A DNA stretch of 64,000 nt from Akebia trifoliata (lineage: Eukaryota; Streptophyta; Magnoliopsida; Ranunculales; Lardizabalaceae): positions 16,435,602 to 16,499,601 of the forward strand of contig CM030715.1 in the NCBI GenBank assembly GCA_017979445.1, given 5' to 3'. Made by a program: the position numbers and the translations under genes. The notes below the pieces were generated by a model. It had not been told where the DNA came from. It saw only the letters and a program-made list of their open reading frames with translations, and did not search any database. Shown here one piece after another: positions 32,448 to 44,105 of the stretch. How positions within the stretch are numbered: the stretch's first letter is position 1; each line of letters begins with the position of its first letter.

Positions 32448-33650
32448 TGTAAACACCCTATTTTTACATTCGCTTGATTAATCAACTCGTCAACTCGATT
32501 GAGACGTTTTCCAATGATGGATGAATATTCTGAAATTTTTATTGGTTACTAGATATGTTTTCAAAGTTTGGATGAGATATTTCATACAAATAAACTTTAG
32601 AATCCGCGCTATGCTAGAAAAATGTGATCCAAAATATAAAAATCATCATTTTGAGACTAAAAAAAGTTTTACAAGAAAAAATCATAAAAAATATCAAATT
32701 ACCAATATACCCCTATCACCTGAACATCCCTAGAGATTACATTACACTTAGGATAACTCTTTTTAACATATAAAACAACAAACTAAAATCAAATAAACTA
32801 TTTTGCCAATTTTCATAAAAATCGATAAAATTACAAAAATGCCCCTCATAGGATCTATGTTCATTTTACACCAAAAACCCAGAAGTAACACAAACCAATA
32901 CTCTCATTGAATTTCTCATGAAAAAATGAATCGAAAACATTCTAAATCATCAAAAAACAACATCCTAATGCAAAAGTCCTCTTGAAGGCAAAAAGATAAT
33001 TTTCTAACTCTAAAATTCAAAAATCTGAAACTAATAATTAAAATATTAGTTAACATAAAGTGAAATCTTTATAAATTAAATTAAAATTTTTGAACAAATA
33101 AATTCAATTAATTAAGTCCATGGGTCAAATTTTAAGTGGTGGCCCATTTATTTAAGTGGGACCCATATGATATTTAATAAAGAACCCTCTTCGGGAGTCC
33201 CAAATAATTTAAAATAATTTAATAAAGAACCCTCAATAGGGGGTTCTCCAAAATTTAAAAAAACTTATTATACTTAAGTTAAAAAATTAAAATTTTCAAT
33301 TAAAATCTTGTCTAATTGACTTAACAGATTATTTAGAGATAAACCTTATCAAGAGAAGTCTTTAAAAAGGGGATTATACTACCTAATTTCAGAACTCAAG
33401 AGAAATCCTAGAGAACGAAGGTCAAAAACTCTCCAAATACTTCACAAAATCTTAAATTTAGAGTTCCAAGTCAATACCTAACCCCCAAGTCCTAATTTTC
33501 AATCTAAAAAACACCCTAAAAAGCTAGAAAAAAATCAGGTCTAAAAAAAGATAATCACATCTAGAAGAACGGAAGTAGATCTAAAAACAAAGATAAAGTG
33601 AGAAGATTCATACATGGAAAACTCATTGCCAGTTTCTAAGGAAATCGATC
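32448..33650 (+). repeat. 3' LTR of the Ogre-like body, cut by element C
   Basis: Starts TGTAAACACCCTATTTTTAC and runs about 1.2 kb until CGATC, where element C begins. The homologous text continues ATTGTAATTA in the LTR at 711, which shows what should follow. Confidence 0.85.
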
Positions 33651-35540
33651 TGTAGACATGAGAATGTTCATCTTAGAACCTCAATGGTACGTTCTTTGGA
33701 GTCGCCACCATTCTTTCTTGATAATGGTTATGAATCGACACCCAAATTAAATTTTTAGAAAATTCATTTTTATGGCATTGTAGTAACTCTCATTCATGAA
33801 AAATGTATGGTCTATCTAAATTCTAGATAAGGGGATTTGATTAAAGAGTGGGAAAGGTGTTAGACACCCCATTCTCTATACCTAGGGTGGTTATCATTTT
33901 AAAGTTGACTATTTTGAATAGTGAAGAAAATACCTAAAATGCATGAGATGTATGAAGTGGGTGTGTGCACATGGTGGGTATATACCTCTTTGAAAAAGGG
34001 TTTAATGTTAGTGTTGACATGAAGAATACCCTATGGAAGAAGATATCTTATGGGATAATCATATTTTACATGAGTTAAAACGTTGGTTTACGATTTTAGA
34101 AAAAATTCATAGATGGAATTCCTTGAGATCCATAACCTTAATGCATGCATGTTTGGCTAGAAACTTAGTATTTTAACCCCATCAAGAAAGTTACATATTT
34201 TTTTATCATGGCCAAGCATGTGTGATGTATATGCATAGTATACATATAATACATGAGATGAAAATGGGTCAAAAAGGGACTTAAATTTCCATCCTTTCGA
34301 TCGAATCGCCTCAAGCATTCCATGCCCAAGGTTGAAGTTTAATTTACTCAGGATGAATAAGGGTTTTCCATTACATCTTAAAGGTTTCTAAAAAGTAAAA
34401 AAGAAGAGGGATAAAAGAAAAATATGCAAGTTTAAAAATAAACTAAATCCAAACTCACATTATTTCTTGATAGTCTTGAATGAGCTTGAACTTTAAGAGA
34501 TGAACTTGAGAATGATTTAGTTGAGGGTAGATGGTTAGAGAAGATAAGAGTTGTTGAGTTCAAGGTTGAAATATGAGAGAAGATTAGAAAGATGGAGTAG
34601 GGATTTTCATAGAGTTTAAGATTGAAAGATGGGGGCTTGAAAACATGAATTACTTAAAGAAAGTGGGGGTATTTTTAGAGTTTTTAGAAAAGTTTTAGAG
34701 ATAAAGTGGTCTAGTCCTAAAAATAAAAAAAGAATGGACATGAGGTTTAAGTTATTTCTTTTTGGATATTTCATTTTTATGAGGCTAGAAGTGAAATTTT
34801 TGAGATGAAACCCTATAAGTATTTTTGATCTTTGATTTTTTTATAAATAAAGTTGAAAGAAAAAAATACTTTTGGGAGGGTGAGTAATAGAGTAACATGT
34901 GTAAAGGTGAAGTGGTAGGTAAAAAGTAGACATTGGTTCATTTATAAATTACTCATAAACTAAGGGTGAATGTATATTTTTGAAATGAATTAATGGGAGA
35001 GTTTCATGTATGTACTTGAAGATTCCTACCTTTTGAGAGTATGATTGGAAGTTCTTTTAACTTTTTAATTTTTTATTAAAGACCAAAGTAGCTTTTTGGT
35101 TTAATCATACTTTTCGAGAAGGGTATTCTTGGATTTTTACACGAGGAGTTGACCCTACAATTAGGTTAGAAGCATTGTGTATTGGGAGCTTATGAGGGTC
35201 CAATATGTGTCATTTTTAAGGGAATGGGCTTGGGTTTGGATATTTGGGCTAAGTTTGAAAATGGGCTTGGTGTTAGGTTAGGAGAGGGGCAATGGAATGG
35301 TTCATAGGGTTAGAGGATTGGGTATGTAATTGGTTGGGTTTGTGTGGATGGGCTAGGGACAAGGTTTGAGTATGGAAAATGATATGAACTAATGCATGGG
35401 TGCATGTATGCATGAAACGATGTGCCAAATGGCAATTTTTATGCAATGTGGACCTATTGAAGGATTTTGGATGTTTAGTTGAAATCAACTTGAGAATTTT
35501 AGAAATTCTTAATAGGTTCGTGCAAATTGGGGTGTCTACA
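33651..35540 (-). repeat. 3' LTR of element C (1.89 kb)
   Basis: Collinear with the LTR of B at roughly 80-85% by eye, without its 140-bp duplication. Ends GGGGTGTCTACA; the decayed polypurine tract follows (35541-35556). Confidence 0.85.
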
Positions 35541-35887
35541 ACTGCCTCTCTGTGCAGGAGTTGCTTGCAAAAAACTACAAAGAATATATTGAACTCTTAT
35601 TTGTCCGAACCTGGAATGATTTATCTTAAAATGATTGAAAATGTCGGAAAGGTTGATGGTTGTTTTGTGAAGTGTAGTTACCCAAACACGGGGTCTGAGA
35701 AGGTCAGTATTTTTTGAAATCCTTGATTTCTTGGCATGGAACTTGTTTGAAATCCTTAATTTTTGAAAGTGATCGACACTTTAAACTATGCAATGCAATA
35801 ATCAAAAACTTTCCTTATCTTTTGCCCATTTTTTGTTATTATTATTGTTTTGATTTTTGATTTTTTGATTTTTTTTTCGATTTTTTG

Positions 35888-36022
35888 ATCTATTTTATAA
35901 AAATGGATATCGCTAAATTTCCATTATCTGTTTTGATATAACGGATTTCACAATTTAACTCTAATCTGTTTTATCAAAATGGATAACGCAAATTTATTTC
36001 TATATGTTTTCTAAAAATAGAC
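35888..36022. promoter_or_regulatory. Palindrome array 1 of element C, 4 copies at 38-bp spacing
   Basis: Copies start at 35888, 35926, 35964 and 36002, with steps of exactly 38 bp. The arms have drifted (ATCTGTTTT, AAAATAGAC), but the period and AT centre remain. CCCGCGCGACCT follows at 36049-36060, as in B. Confidence 0.75.
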
Positions 36023-37071
36023 CATTACTTATTTTAAAACTGCCAAAACCCGCGCGACCTCCTCTTACTTTGTCTTCTGGTATTGCCTTTCTTCCTACCT
36101 CTGTTTTTTCTTGACTGTCTTGTCCCATTTTCTTTTATCTTTGTCAATTTTGAGATTGGGCATTCTAAGGATTGGTTGAAGCAATTTAAGTGTGGATTGA
36201 GGTTGTTTTCTTATTTTCACAATTGGACTGAGGTTCATTGGGTGGGCCGAGGTTGAAGTTGGATTTCGAGCTTGAGTGGTTGTTGGTTTTCGTATTACCA
36301 TTGGCTCGAGGTAAGCTTTCTTTTAAGGCTACTTTTTATTTTTCATCTGTTTTGATAGTACCTATTTCCATTGGTTTATTATGTCTATGATGTATGAATG
36401 GTTTTTGGATTTCAATTTGTTATGTGTGAATTATGAACTAGGAAATGAATTAGAAATAGGTTGTTGGATTAATTTAGCTTTCTTGACGGAGTGGGGGGGG
36501 GGTATGAAGTTGGTTTGGAAAAGTAGAGACTAGTGGGAGAAGTAAGATTAGGTTTGAAGAATGATGTTCGGAGGATGGGTTGGTTTAGTTTTGAATTTCA
36601 TGTTTCAGTTAATGGGGTGATTGGCTTAGATTGAAGGTATTTGTAGTGGGTACTCGACGTGTTGGAGGGGAAGGATCGTTGTGGTATTCTGTATAAGTTT
36701 GGGTAGTGTTTCAATGGTTTAGAAATAGGTTGTGGGTGAAATTGTAGGTGTAGATGGGATTGAAAGGTAGGATTATGGTCATGATTGGTCGCGTCAATAG
36801 AGTTTTGGTTTGGGTAGATTGGGTTGGCTTAGAGTTATTGTCTATGGATTCAAGTTGGATAGGCATTGGCGAAGTCCAGTGGGTTCAAGGTCTCTTTAGG
36901 TTGGGACATGAGCTTGAAATGGGGCTAAGATTTAGTAGGTTTAGGCTTAAAAGGCTTAGGTTGGTCAAGGAATTAGGTAAACAGGCGTAAAGGATATTTA
37001 TGGCTAATTGGTCATTCGACAATTCCTAAATTTTGTCTATAATGATCGTCGGGTGCCTTGTGCTTCAATAG

Positions 37072-38049
37072 ATGGGGAGACCACGGAAGGTCGGAGTTGT
37101 TGCTACTTCTTCTCACGAGGAGGGAGTTAAGCCGACTACTAGGTCTCGATTTGTACTGGGCTCTAGTCTAGCACCTGCTAGGGGTTCATTTCATTCTCGA
37201 TGGATGCCTGATTCTTCATTAGTGATGTTGCCGATTTTTCATCGAGTAGTTGCACTGCTATTTGGGATGATGTGAGTACTTATTAGGGGCCTAAGCTATG
37301 GCAAGCTAGTCAAGAGGTACCCAGGTTAGAGTTAGTAGTTGAGGTGGTAGAGGGAGAGGTGGGCTCTTTGCAGAGATTCCTGTAGAGGCTAGTGCTGAGG
37401 CGTATGACACGTTATTTCTATGTGGACTAGGTCGTGATTTGTTCATGTATATGTAGATGAACGTTCCTTCCCCTTACCAAAGAACTAGCTTCAGGGGTCA
37501 TTGACACGCATTTTCCAATACTACCGCTCATTTTTCTAATGATATTCGGATGCAGTTTGCCACTGTGGGATTCAATCACTTCCTAAACATTCCTTCTTTA
37601 TGAGCCAATCGTCCTTTTTTCCTTGCGATGATGGAGCGATGATTTCCGACGACACATACTTTCCATATGCATGAGGTGGAGATTTATAAGACTTTTATAA
37701 TTTCATTTTCTCGTGCTTATTTGTTGCTTATGGCATTTGATCATGAATTATTTCTCAAGATTCTATTTTCATTGAGCCTTCTGCCCCTACTGCTGGTGTC
37801 TTAGAGACTAGTCCAGATTGTGATTCCTCATTGGCATTCGACACATTTTTTCTTGATTTGACAAGGCGGTTGAAAGCGCATCTCAAGGGTGTACCATTGG
37901 CTTTTAAGATAGATTCAAGGATGTCTGGATTGGGTTCAGTGGCTGAGATAACTTTGGGAGTGGTTCCAGAGACTTCATCAGTTTCCCCATGTACTGGAGA
38001 TGATGCACAGATTAGGTTTGATCACATTGTACCCCCATCAGATGATTGA
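37072..38049 (+). pseudogene. Antisense PMD gene of element C, internally deleted
   Basis: The N-terminus MGRPRKVGVVATSSHEEGVK and C-terminus DTFFLDLTRRLKAHLKGVP ... TGDDAQIRFDHIVPPSDD (stop 38049) match B. Part of the PMD core survives at 37550-37680 (FATVGFNHF-like), then most of the exons are lost near 37690. Comparison with B shows the deletion removed introns 1-4. Confidence 0.7.
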
Positions 38050-38278
38050 TGTATTATCTGCCTTTGTTCATAGAGTTCTTGTATCTTTTTGTATATACCC
38101 TGTCATGAAAACATGCGGTTGTGAGATTTCATATATATTTATATATGCACTTGTTCATTATTTTTTGTCCTTTATCAATTTGTGCTTTAGCAGAGTTACA
38201 AAGACTTCTTGCATGGATTCATTCAACTTACGATTTTTATAAGCTATTAGAGAGTTCAGTTGTAAAGATTTTGTACTG

Positions 38279-38451
38279 GTCCGTTTTCGCTAAATGGATT
38301 AATTATTGAATCCTGAACCCGTTTTAATAAAATGCATAACACTATTTAGATTTCATCCGTTTTAATAAAATGGATAACGATATTAAAATTATATCCATTT
38401 TAATAAAACAAATAACGATATTAAAATTGCATCCATTTTAATAAAATAGAT
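38279..38451. promoter_or_regulatory. Palindrome array 2 of element C, 5 copies at exactly 38-bp spacing
   Basis: Copies start at 38279, 38317, 38355, 38393 and 38431. The consensus is ATCCATTTTAATAAAATGGAT-like with drift; the two middle spacers repeat AACGATATTAAAATT. It lies just upstream of the DUF7745-like gene, as array 2 does in B. Confidence 0.78.
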
Positions 38452-38483
38452 AATTTGAATTCGTAGTAAACCATCTATCAAAT

Positions 38484-39665
38484 ATGGAACAGTACTTGCA
38501 ACAACACTTGTGCCTTGGATTCGTGATTTTGTCTTCTTCCCCCTTGAGATTGCTTTTGGAGCCCACGAATCTGCAACAACAAAGCTTGCTTAGTTTTCTT
38601 TCCTTCCAAGATCTCCTTTCCAAATATGATGGAGGCAGGTCCTACTCTCCCTCATCTGAAAAGATATGCTATTGTAGACTTTTATTTGAGACAATGGTTG
38701 GAATCTATGTTTAATGAAGACAAAGCACAATGGGATTCTAACAAGTTGGGATTCACTCTATCCTTGCCAATGGTTCATTTGTAATGGGGTCTTATTGAGG
38801 CCATGTTGGGATGTTGGGTTCCCGACCTCAACTTGTTCCGCTTTGGTGAGCATGAAATGACCCCTACTATAGAAGATATTGAGGTGATTTTGGGTCTTTC
38901 TTTTTCAGGTATGGTGGTGGTGGTTCCACCCCTTAGAGAAGGTTATATAGGAGAGGTATCGGATTTCTTGGGGATTAACAAGAAAATTTTAAAAATCACG
39001 GATGGCCTTTGATGGGACTCGCTTTCTTGTGTTGAATGGCCTGCACAAGGCCACCCAATACCTTCCGCTCCGTGTCCTTTGTCAATTCGGGATGACCAAG
39101 GCATCCTAATCTCCGAGGAGTTTAGTTAGTTGGTTGGTCTTCTATCCTAATCCTTTACTGTACTTTTGAGTTAACTGGTGAAAGAGTGGGCTCGAGTGGA
39201 AGTCTTGGACCATCCATCTTTGCGAGCCACTTCTTTATGACTTATATCTATTGGATTCGAGAACTTATCTCCGGCCAGATGGTATCAACAGTGTCATGTG
39301 CGCATCTTGGTACTTTTTGTTTCTTCGATTACCGCGACCATGTAGAGGAGATTCAAGCGAATCACCATCGTAACCGAACTATGTGGCTCAAATCAGAGAA
39401 GGACATGTTCATTGAGATTGCCTAATTATCACCTAAACTTGAAATTCTAAATACTCAAGAGAGTGATGAGGTGACGATGCTCCGTACTGAGATCGCAGAT
39501 ATGAGAGAGCATCTTGCTTCGAGGTTGCATGCTGATATGATTGTTGAGTACTTAGTAAGTCGTCATGCCTCAGATGCGGAGAGAATCATCATTGACCAGG
39601 CTGTTTAGATCAAAGCCCTAGAAGATAGACTTGATGCGTACTATGCTTTCCAGGAAAATGTTTGA
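38484..39665 (+). pseudogene. DUF7745-like antisense gene of element C, longer copy
   Basis: Parallel to 17301-17985 in B: LRQWLESMFNEDKAQWDSNK, LGCWVPDLNLFRFGEHEMTP and TIEDIEVILGLSFSGM. It then continues past B's truncation with YLPLRVLCQFGMTKASPNL, MWLKSEKDMFIEIA and a coiled-coil tail (LRTEIADMREHL, HASDAERIIIDQAV, IKALEDRLDAYYAFQENV) ending at 39665. Frameshifts at about 38640 and 39010 and several stops. Together with B it shows the full gene once encoded an N-terminal hydrophobic-core domain and a C-terminal coil. Confidence 0.65.
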
Positions 39666-39990
39666 GTGGTTCTCTGCTCGCTGTACCTTTTTGTACCTTG
39701 CTTTTAAGCAGAGTGATGTAGTACTGTTTGAAATTAGTGAAGTGGAAAATAGGTTTTTTACGTAGTGGCCTCAGATATATCTACTACTTTTGAAAACTCT
39801 TGATTTTAAGAAAAGTCCTAAATTTTTCGTCATAGGCCAAAAATAGTAATTTTGATTATGCATTTTTTATTATAGATTTTGAAAGATTGCTTTTATCAAC
39901 TATTCCGTGATAGATCAATGTTTGGCAACTCTAAATCTTAACGATCAACTATTTCGTTCCTCTTCTACAAGTTTTTCTCTTCCCCTATCT
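39666..39990. other. Non-coding tail and deletion junction of element C
   Basis: 39730-39860 matches 59750-59870 in D (GGAAAATAGGTTTT, GCCTCAG.TATATCTA, CATAGGCCAAAA). In D the integrase follows 1.2 kb later; in C the sequence instead passes into the gag-protease region. Confidence 0.6.
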
Positions 39991-41361
39991 ATTATTTCAT
40001 CTCATCTTTCTTCTGTTATTTTTCTAACACTTTATAACACCTCCCTAACTTTTTCATATCTTCAATGTTTGTGACCATAGCCTCTTTTGACTTCTCAATC
40101 CATGTTGATGTGATAATCATTATCTCATAACTCCATTGGACGGTTTGATTTGGATGGTATAAAAAGGATTCAAGGAATATGATGGTCATGGGCTGAGGTT
40201 ATGGTTTTAGATGAAAAATAAAAGGTGGTGGATTAGGTTTGGTGATTGCTTAAGCAAGGTTAGGGATTTGCTGGCTAGTACAAGATACGATGAGAGGTGT
40301 TCAGGAAAAAAAACTTAAGGTTTGAGATGTTGGTATAGTGTAGGGTATGACAAGGGGTGATCGAAAGAAAGAGCTTGAAATTGGTTAGATATAAGGTATG
40401 ATGAGTGGTGGTTGTGAAGAAGAACTTGAAGTTGGTAAGGTGTGAGGTATAATGAGTGGTGGTCGTAAAGGATTTGAGCTTTGAGAGTTGGGATGAATAA
40501 TAAGATCGACCATTCTGATTGGGAGTTGGGATAGTGATTAGTTAGTTGTATGCTGAGGCAAAGCATTTATATTTGAGGATGTTGTTTCCCTCCTTAAGTT
40601 GACTTTGACCTTTGAAACAATAGGTGTTATAAAAGTTGAAGGATCGAAACTTGGCTCATTTCTCTCTATGGCATTGACTGCAGACCCATTGCCTCCCCCG
40701 TTGTGCATTGTTAATGGGTTTTGATTGATGTTCTACTGAGGTACTGGGGTTGCCGAACCATCGAGGATGATCATATTCTTATCGATCAGATTTTGAACTT
40801 GGTGCTTAAGTTGCCAACATTGGTCGATGGCATACCCCAGTGCACCCATATGAAATTCACAAAATTGATTGAGGTTGTACCCTAATCCCTTTATTGCCTC
40901 GGGATTCAGCTATTTCTTGGTGAGATATTCTCCCCAGAGTAGTGTTGGGAATAATTTTGATAAATTCATAGGCAGATGAGTAAAGACTCGAGGGATCCTG
41001 TTGGATTTGTGCTATTTGATTTGATGATAATGGGCGAATTGTTGGTTTTGACCAAACACTAGGTTCTGACCAAACTAAAATGCTTGTAGAATAGGTACCT
41101 TTTGAGGTGGGCTGACCCTGAAGGGAGCCTAAGAGGCTGGTGGCCTTTGATTCAATGTTGGTATCGAGATGAAGAAAAGTCGTACATGCTACAGATTGTT
41201 AACTTTTGCTTCCTCATTTTTCTTGTTTAAAACTATCGACTTTCGTTGGTAGACCCTCCTATTGGTGCCCCTAGACTGGACAAGTTGTAAATTATACTTG
41301 ATCGGATACTATCTTCAACTTGATCAGCCACTTGGATCAATAATGAAAAGCTTGTAATTGT
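39990..41361 (-). pseudogene. Gag C-terminal and protease-linker region of element C
   Basis: Minus-strand fragments: ITSFSLLIQVADQVEDSIRS, the zinc-knuckle-like CEFHMGALGYAIDQCWQLKH followed by QVQNLIDKNMIIL, a Pro/His-rich linker (YDHHSLYLTPYQLQV) and VQWSYE, the Tat 'W.Y' box before protease. Heavily mutated. Confidence 0.7.
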
Positions 41362-41366
41362 GTGAC

Positions 41367-43115
41367 TGTAGACACCCCATTTTTGCATTCGCCTGATTAA
41401 TCAACTAGTCAACCCGATCGTAACGATTCCCAATGATGGATGTTTATTCCATTGCTTTATTTTGTTACCAGATGTGTTTTAGAAATCCGGATGAGGTATC
41501 TCGAGCTGACAATACTATAGAAACCACGATACGCTAGGAAAACACGACCCCAGAAACATAGAAATCATCATCTTGTAGAGAAAAAGAAGTTTTACGATAA
41601 AAATCACTAAAAAATGATCAAATTATCAAAATACCCCTAACCTTAAAACATCACTAGAGCCTACATTATGCTTAGGAAAACCCATTCAAATACATAAAAT
41701 AACAAATCGAAACTAAATAAATCATTTAGCCAATTTTCACAGAATTCGACAAAATTACGAAAATGCTCCTCATAAAGTTCACGACCATTCCATACAAAAA
41801 ATTTCATAAATGACACAAACTAATATTTTCATTGAATTCCTTATGAAAAATCGATTGTAAAACATCCTGGAACATTGAAAAACGACTTAAAACACAAAAA
41901 GTCCTCTCCGAGGGCAAAATAGTAATTTTACAATTTTAATAATTAAATTTTTTGAAATTAATAAATAAAACATTAAATAATGTAAAGTGAAACATTAATA
42001 AAATTAATTTAAAATTTTAAACCAAAAAATCAATCAATTAGGCTTTCAGGCAAATTTGTTGATGGTTGCTAGGATATTTATTCAAGGACCCCTCCATCTG
42101 GGGGCCCAAAGAATTAAAGATATAATAAAAGGGGACTCTCCTATAATTAAAGTCAATCAAGTAAGACTAAAGTCAAAGTATTAAAGTCAATCTCATACGA
42201 CTAAAGTCAAAACCCTAATCTAAACTAATCAAGTCAATCTCATAAGACTAAAGTCAAAACCCTAATCTAAACTAATCAAGTCAATCTCATAAGACTAAAG
42301 TCAAAACCCTAATCTAAACTAATCAAGTCAATCTCATAAGACTAAAGTCAAAACCTTAATCTAAACTAATCAAGTCAATCTCATGAGACTAAAGTCAAAA
42401 CCCTAATCTAAACTAATCAAGTCAATCTCATAAGACTAAAGTCAAAATCCTAATTAAAACCCTAAAAGAAACCTTAATCAAACCCTAATTCTTCTAAAAA
42501 GAATTTATAAATAGGAGCCTCCACACCCTATTTTCGTATCAAATAAAAAATCCTAAGAGAAGTAAGTCAAAAAGCTTCCCTAACCTCCCATAAACCCTAA
42601 TTTTGAAGTCATAACTCCTTACCTAACATCCATACTTCAATTTTAGCTTGAAAAACACCTAGAAGCCCTACAAAAACACCCTAAAATCTATAACAAATTT
42701 AAAGAATCAAAATCCAAGAAAGAGATACCTTGCCTCGGAGATTAGAAATCAGATCTGGAGATAGAACGAAGCAAGGAGTACGGTACAAGGAGAGATTTTA
42801 TCAGATCTGAGGAAATAGAATCGTTGCGTTTCGAAGGTAAAATTTCTTTTATCTTTTTTTTATCTAGGTTTTTTTGTTAGCAATGTAGTCTTATTTGGGA
42901 TAAGTAGAGACCGGCATTGGCCGAGCGGGGTTGGTGCCTAACACCTTCCAACCCCGTAATGTGATCTCCAGACTCAATTTTTCTTTAGTAGATTAGTCGT
43001 TTTTATCCGTTTCGAGTCTATATTCGGTTCCTAGATCGTAATAACTAGGTGGCGATTCCCAAACCTCAAAGGTCAAAAGTGGATTCGCGCACCCCACGGA
43101 TCGAGGACGCTTTCA
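41367..43115 (+). repeat. 5' LTR of element E (1749 bp)
   Basis: TGTAGACACC ... GCGCTTTCA. TATA-type box TTTATAAATA at 42504-42513, followed by GGAGCCTCCAC, is shared with 52474 and 55393 and probably drives element transcription. Contains about six copies of a 47-bp repeat. Confidence 0.92.
42160..42455. repeat. 47-bp tandem repeat in the 5' LTR of E
   Basis: Units contain AGTCAATCTCATAAGACTAA followed by AGTCAAAACCCTAATCTAAA. Each complete unit includes AAACCCTAA, the plant telobox sequence, just upstream of the TATA box. The partner LTR has about half as many copies. Confidence 0.9.
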
Positions 43116-43135
43116 GTGGCGACTCCACTGGGGAC
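43116..43135 (+). other. Primer-binding site of element E
   Basis: GTGGCGACTCCACTGGGGAC, adjoining the LTR; same site as in element F. Confidence 0.75.
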
Positions 43136-43360
43136 GATTGAGGATCAGACTTGAAAAATCCCAAGTATGGGAGCATTGCCAAGATGACCTAGTTTTTATT
43201 TATTTATTATTTAGTTTGATTTATTTTATTTATTTATTTATATTTGTGGCTTGATTATGGATGATTTTGGGTATTGTATTTTTGTCCAATTAAGGATCAC
43301 TTTTTGATGACCCCTAAATAATGAAATATTCAAATTGACATATGAAAGGGATGGAATGAT

Positions 43361-44105
43361 GAAGGTTGGGATAGCAATGTTAAAATATTTTTACAGAATA
43401 TTTTAGTGAGAATTAAGTCTGGGCACCTATTAATAAAATGTAGATCTCATCGAGTAGATTAATTTAAAACCTAAATTCACTCGATTTCGTTATCGGGAGC
43501 CTTGGATATCATCGATGCAAGTTCGAAATGTAAATCTGGAATTGTTGCTGAATGAAGGTTGGGACAGCAACGTTAAAATATTTTATAGAACATTTTAATG
43601 AGAATTAAGTCTGAGCACCTATTAATAAAATGTAGATCCCATTGAGTAGATTAATTTAGAACCTGAATTCACTCAATTTCGTTATCGGGAGCCTTAGATA
43701 TCATTGATGCAAGTTCAATCTGTAAATCTGGTATTGTTGCTGAATGAAGATTGTGACAGTAATGTTAAAACATTTTTACAATAAGTCTGGGAACCTCTTA
43801 ATAAAACGTAGATCTCATCGAGTAGATTAATTTAGAAACTGAATTCATTCAATTTCGTTATCGGGAGCCTTGGATATCATCGATACAAGTTCAATATGTA
43901 AATCTGAAATTGTTGTTGAATGAAGGTTGGGACAGCAATGTTAAAACGTTTTTACAGAACATTCTAGTCAGAATTAAGTCTGGGTACCTATTAATAAAAC
44001 GTAGATCCCATCGAGTAGATTAATTTAGAATCTGAATTCACTAGATTTCGTTATCGGGAGCCTTAGATATCATCGATACAAGTTCAGATTGTATTTTTCT
44101 AATTC
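43361..44105. repeat. 192-bp tandem repeat in the leader of E, about four copies
   Basis: Units begin GAAGGTTGGGA.AGCAATGTT at 43361, 43554, 43746 and 43922 and contain CATCGAGTAGATTAATTTA and TTCGTTATCGGGAGCCTT. The third unit has lost about 16 bp. Confidence 0.9.

Larger units (their letters stand above)
26541..33650 (+). mobile_element. Ogre-like element body with 3' LTR (possibly the rest of element F)
   Basis: Leader, gag, pre-RT, 3' repeats, polypurine tract and LTR in plus orientation. RT, RNase H and integrase are missing. The leader matches that of E at 44380-45450 (e.g. GTGGTACTAGTGCGTGACCC / GTGGCACTAGTGCGTGGCCC). Its LTR is cut at 33650 by element C. The upstream end and LTR are not adjacent; the LTR at 194-995 is its best match in the window. 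Confidence 0.75.

Noticed and set aside
42160..42480. AAACCCTAA motifs as an interstitial telomere
   Set aside because: The motif occurs once per 47-bp unit, not as a head-to-tail (AAACCCT)n run, and lies within an LTR; treated as a telobox.
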